NCBI GenBank assembly: GCA_041483455.1
Contig: JBGPFS010000142.1
Location: 1-6,666 of the forward strand
Source of the DNA: JBGPFS01 sp041483455
Lineage (GTDB): Bacteria > Chloroflexota > Limnocylindria > Limnocylindrales > CSP1-4
Direction of reading: 5' to 3'
DNA length: 6,666 nt
Positions 5,524 to 6,666 of the stretch are shown here, one piece after another (position 1 is the first letter of the stretch; each line of letters starts with the position of its first letter). Under the pieces are notes generated by a model. That model did no database searches. It saw nothing but the letters and a program-made list of their open reading frames with translations, and had not been told where the DNA came from. A program made the position numbers and the translations under genes.

Positions 5524-6047
5524 GACCGGGCCCAGGCCGGTCGGGTGTCCACGTCCTCGGCCAGGTCCGCATATCCGACGCCCGTGGCCCGTTCCCAGGC
5601 GACCCGGTCGACGCGGACGCTGAACCGATGGCTGCCGGCGTTGAAGCTGATGTCGCAGTCCTCGCGAACGGCGTGGTCCGCGTACATCGGCAGGTCGAAC
5701 AGGGAGCCGACGGCCGGGATCGCGCCGGTCTCGCAGCCCGGGGCCAACGCCGCCAGCTCCACTTCGTCGAGCAGCCGGACGTGAAGCGCCGAAAGTGCCC
5801 GACGGGCCTTGCGGAGATCCAGGTGGTCGGTCGCATCGAGGACGAGCAGGACGTTGCGGCCAGCGTCGGTCGCGACGCCGACGACCTTGGCGAACGTCCG
5901 CGGATCGACGCCTTCCGCGCGGGCGGTCTCCCGAGCCGTGAACGTCTCCGTGTGCTCGTGGACCTCGTGCTCGACGGCCTCGTTCACGAGCCACTCGAGC
6001 AGGAGTGGATGCGCGCCCTGGTGGGCGGTCGTGGGAGTCGTGGACAT
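5520..6047 (-). CDS. YbaK/ProX-type aminoacyl-tRNA deacylase-family protein
   Basis: The 175-residue protein covers the YbaK/EbsC (aminoacyl-tRNA editing) domain almost end to end. K54 in RTFAKVVGV sits where YbaK and prolyl-tRNA editing domains carry the essential lysine. VLLVLDATDHLDLRKARRAL (66-85), LAPGCETGAIPAVG (101-114, a GxIPxxG loop) and CDISFNAGSH (131-140) follow in family order. Such proteins hydrolyse mischarged aminoacyl-tRNA in the cytoplasm. Which amino acid is removed cannot be read here. The chosen ATG (6047-6045) has GAGGAGG three bases upstream; the in-frame ATG nine codons earlier lacks such a site. The baeRF-like gene follows with an ATGA overlap, suggesting a shared translation-quality function. 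The family is secure, though the protein differs enough from E. coli YbaK that I give no symbol. Confidence 0.88.
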   Translation of the reverse strand: MSTTPTTAHQGAHPLLLEWLVNEAVEHEVHEHTETFTARETARAEGVDPRTFAKVVGVATDAGRNVLLVLDATDHLDLRKARRALSALHVRLLDEVELAALAPGCETGAIPAVGSLFDLPMYADHAVREDCDISFNAGSHRFSVRVDRVAWERATGVGYADLAEDVDTRPAWARS

Positions 6048-6136
6048 GGCCTCCTCCTCACACGTGCGGTCCATCGAGGCTCGCGCACCTGGCCGTCGGG
6101 CGCATCGGCCATCCGATCTCGCGACGGGTGCCGAAC

Positions 6137-6170
6137 GTCCCGAACGGGACCCGCGCCCGCGCGACGGGCG
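6137..6170. repeat. Two short GC-rich inverted repeats between iolB remnant and deacylase gene
   Basis: CGCCCG (6154-6159) and CGGGCG (6165-6170) form a six-bp stem with a five-base loop directly after the iolB-remnant stop. GTCCCG (6137-6142) and CGGGAC (6145-6150) form a second stem with only two bases between, nearly a palindrome. Neither is followed by a T-run. They could be a Rho-type or weak terminator of the inositol genes, or a protein-binding palindrome upstream of the deacylase gene. No clear -35/-10 was found in 6048-6172. Confidence 0.4.
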
Positions 6171-6172
6171 GG

Positions 6173-6429
6173 TTACGACGCGGGCTCGAGATTGATGGCG
6201 ATCGTCCGGCCCGCCCAGTCGTCGACGATCCAGAACGCGAACCAGCCCGAGCCGCCGAGTGGGACGAGGGCGGCCTCGCTCGAGCCGGTGTCGGCATCGA
6301 GCGTCTGGCCCGGGGCGAGGGCGACGACCCGGAACGACAGGTAGCGCCAGCCGACGCTCTCCGGCGTGATCTCCAGGACGATCCCGGGGCCCGTCCTGGG
6401 GCGACGTGTCGGACGACCTCCTCGCTCAT
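6173..6429 (-). pseudogene. iolB: 5-deoxyglucuronate isomerase (IolB) remnant, frameshifted and truncated
   Basis: ATG 6429-6427 overlaps the oxidoreductase stop as ATGA and has GGAGG seven bases upstream. The first frame gives MSEEVVRHVAPGRAPG and then turns into Arg/Ser-rich nonsense. One frame over, from ATC 6382-6380, the reading is VLEITPESVGWRYLSFRV, ALAPGQTLDADTG and SSEAALVPLGG, which matches the IolB N-terminal cupin strands (TPExAGWxYxxxxV..LAPG). A missing base near CCCCGGG (6389-6383) explains the switch. After PLGG the similarity stops and an unrelated tail, WFAFWIVDDWAGRTIAINLE, runs to TAA 6175-6173. Functional IolB is about 270 residues, so this roughly 85-residue product would lack most of the isomerase. 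The frameshift might be a sequencing error in the C/G run; the truncation is not explained that way. Confidence 0.65.
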
Positions 6430-6666
6430 GCCGACGCCTCCGCCGTCACCTCGGCCAGGCGGACCGGTCGTCCCTCGCGCCAGCTCCGCGTCACCGCGAC
6501 GGCCAGACGGAGCGTCTCGAGCGCCTCGGCCGGACCAGGCTCGGGCGTCGTGCCGTCCGCGAGGGCCCCGAAGAACGCTTCGAGCTCGCGCCGGAAGGCG
6601 ACCTCGAACCGGTCGGGGAAGTTCTCGTAGTGATCGGCCTCGAACCCGAAGTCGCGCGAGTAGACC
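6426..6666 (-). CDS. Gfo/Idh/MocA-family oxidoreductase, IolG-like, C-terminal part
   Basis: Only the last 80 residues are in the window; the gene begins beyond 6666 and ends with TGA 6428-6426. The visible part, FPDRFEVAFRRELEAFFGAL then PEPGPAEALETLRLAVAVTRS and WREGRPVRLAEV, is the standard C-terminal helix and edge strand of Gfo/Idh/MocA dehydrogenases. Members next to iolB are usually myo-inositol 2-dehydrogenase (IolG), oxidising myo-inositol to 2-keto-myo-inositol with NAD+. The N-terminal Rossmann fold and catalytic Lys/His are out of view, so the substrate is inferred from the overlapping iolB remnant. The ATGA junction shows the pair was once a coupled operon. Confidence 0.8.
   Translation of the reverse strand, partial: VYSRDFGFEADHYENFPDRFEVAFRRELEAFFGALADGTTPEPGPAEALETLRLAVAVTRSWREGRPVRLAEVTAEASA

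Noticed and set aside
5628..6344. 238-residue + strand frame opposite the YbaK-family gene
   Set aside because: The - strand reading has a strong ribosome site and ordered YbaK motifs. The + strand frame is an antisense by-product.
6058..6429. 123-residue frame continuing from the iolB ATG
   Set aside because: After about 15 residues it is Arg/Ser/Pro-rich nonsense, while the IolB pattern continues in the neighbouring frame.

Overview
The window is high-GC bacterial DNA. Third codon positions are almost all G or C, GTG is used as a start, and strong GGAGG-type ribosome sites precede most genes. The gene content fits a soil-type Chloroflexota or actinobacterial genome; I cannot choose between these from the sequence alone. 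No rRNA, tRNA, insertion sequence or CRISPR array was seen.

Left part (1-3550, + strand): a reductive pyrimidine degradation cluster. It holds the 3' end of a beta-ureidopropionase-like nitrilase-family amidohydrolase, a complete dihydropyrimidinase (hydA) with every metal ligand present, and a complete CoA-acylating (methyl)malonate-semialdehyde dehydrogenase (mmsA/iolA type). Together they would open dihydrouracil or dihydrothymine, release beta-alanine or beta-aminoisobutyrate, and, after a transamination not encoded here, convert the semialdehyde to acetyl-CoA or propionyl-CoA. A 12-bp perfect hairpin followed by a T-rich run ends the unit. A strong intercistronic hairpin lies between the first two genes.

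Middle (3551-5013, all genes on the - strand): a 27-residue single-span membrane peptide, too short for normal gene calling, with its own Shine-Dalgarno site and a hairpin behind it. Next comes a MbcTA/Xre-RES type II toxin-antitoxin pair. The antitoxin is intact. The toxin frame contains the full RES domain, but no ATG, GTG or TTG lies anywhere before the domain. The only plausible start is an ATA that overlaps the antitoxin stop codon. A promoter with a 12-bp-spaced direct repeat lies upstream of the antitoxin.

Right part (5014-6666, - strand): a YbaK-family aminoacyl-tRNA deacylase and a bacterial eRF1-domain-2-like (baeRF/Vms1-type) protein, translationally coupled by an ATGA overlap. This looks like a two-gene translation quality-control unit. 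Upstream of them is a degraded myo-inositol locus: the C-terminus of an IolG-like Gfo/Idh/MocA oxidoreductase, coupled by ATGA to an iolB remnant that is frameshifted near codon 15 and loses IolB similarity after about 60 residues. The mmsA product is also the last enzyme of inositol catabolism, so one dehydrogenase might serve both pathways, though it is transcribed with the pyrimidine genes.

The most notable items are the start-less RES toxin, the deacylase-baeRF pair, the frameshifted and chimeric iolB, and the 27-residue membrane peptide.
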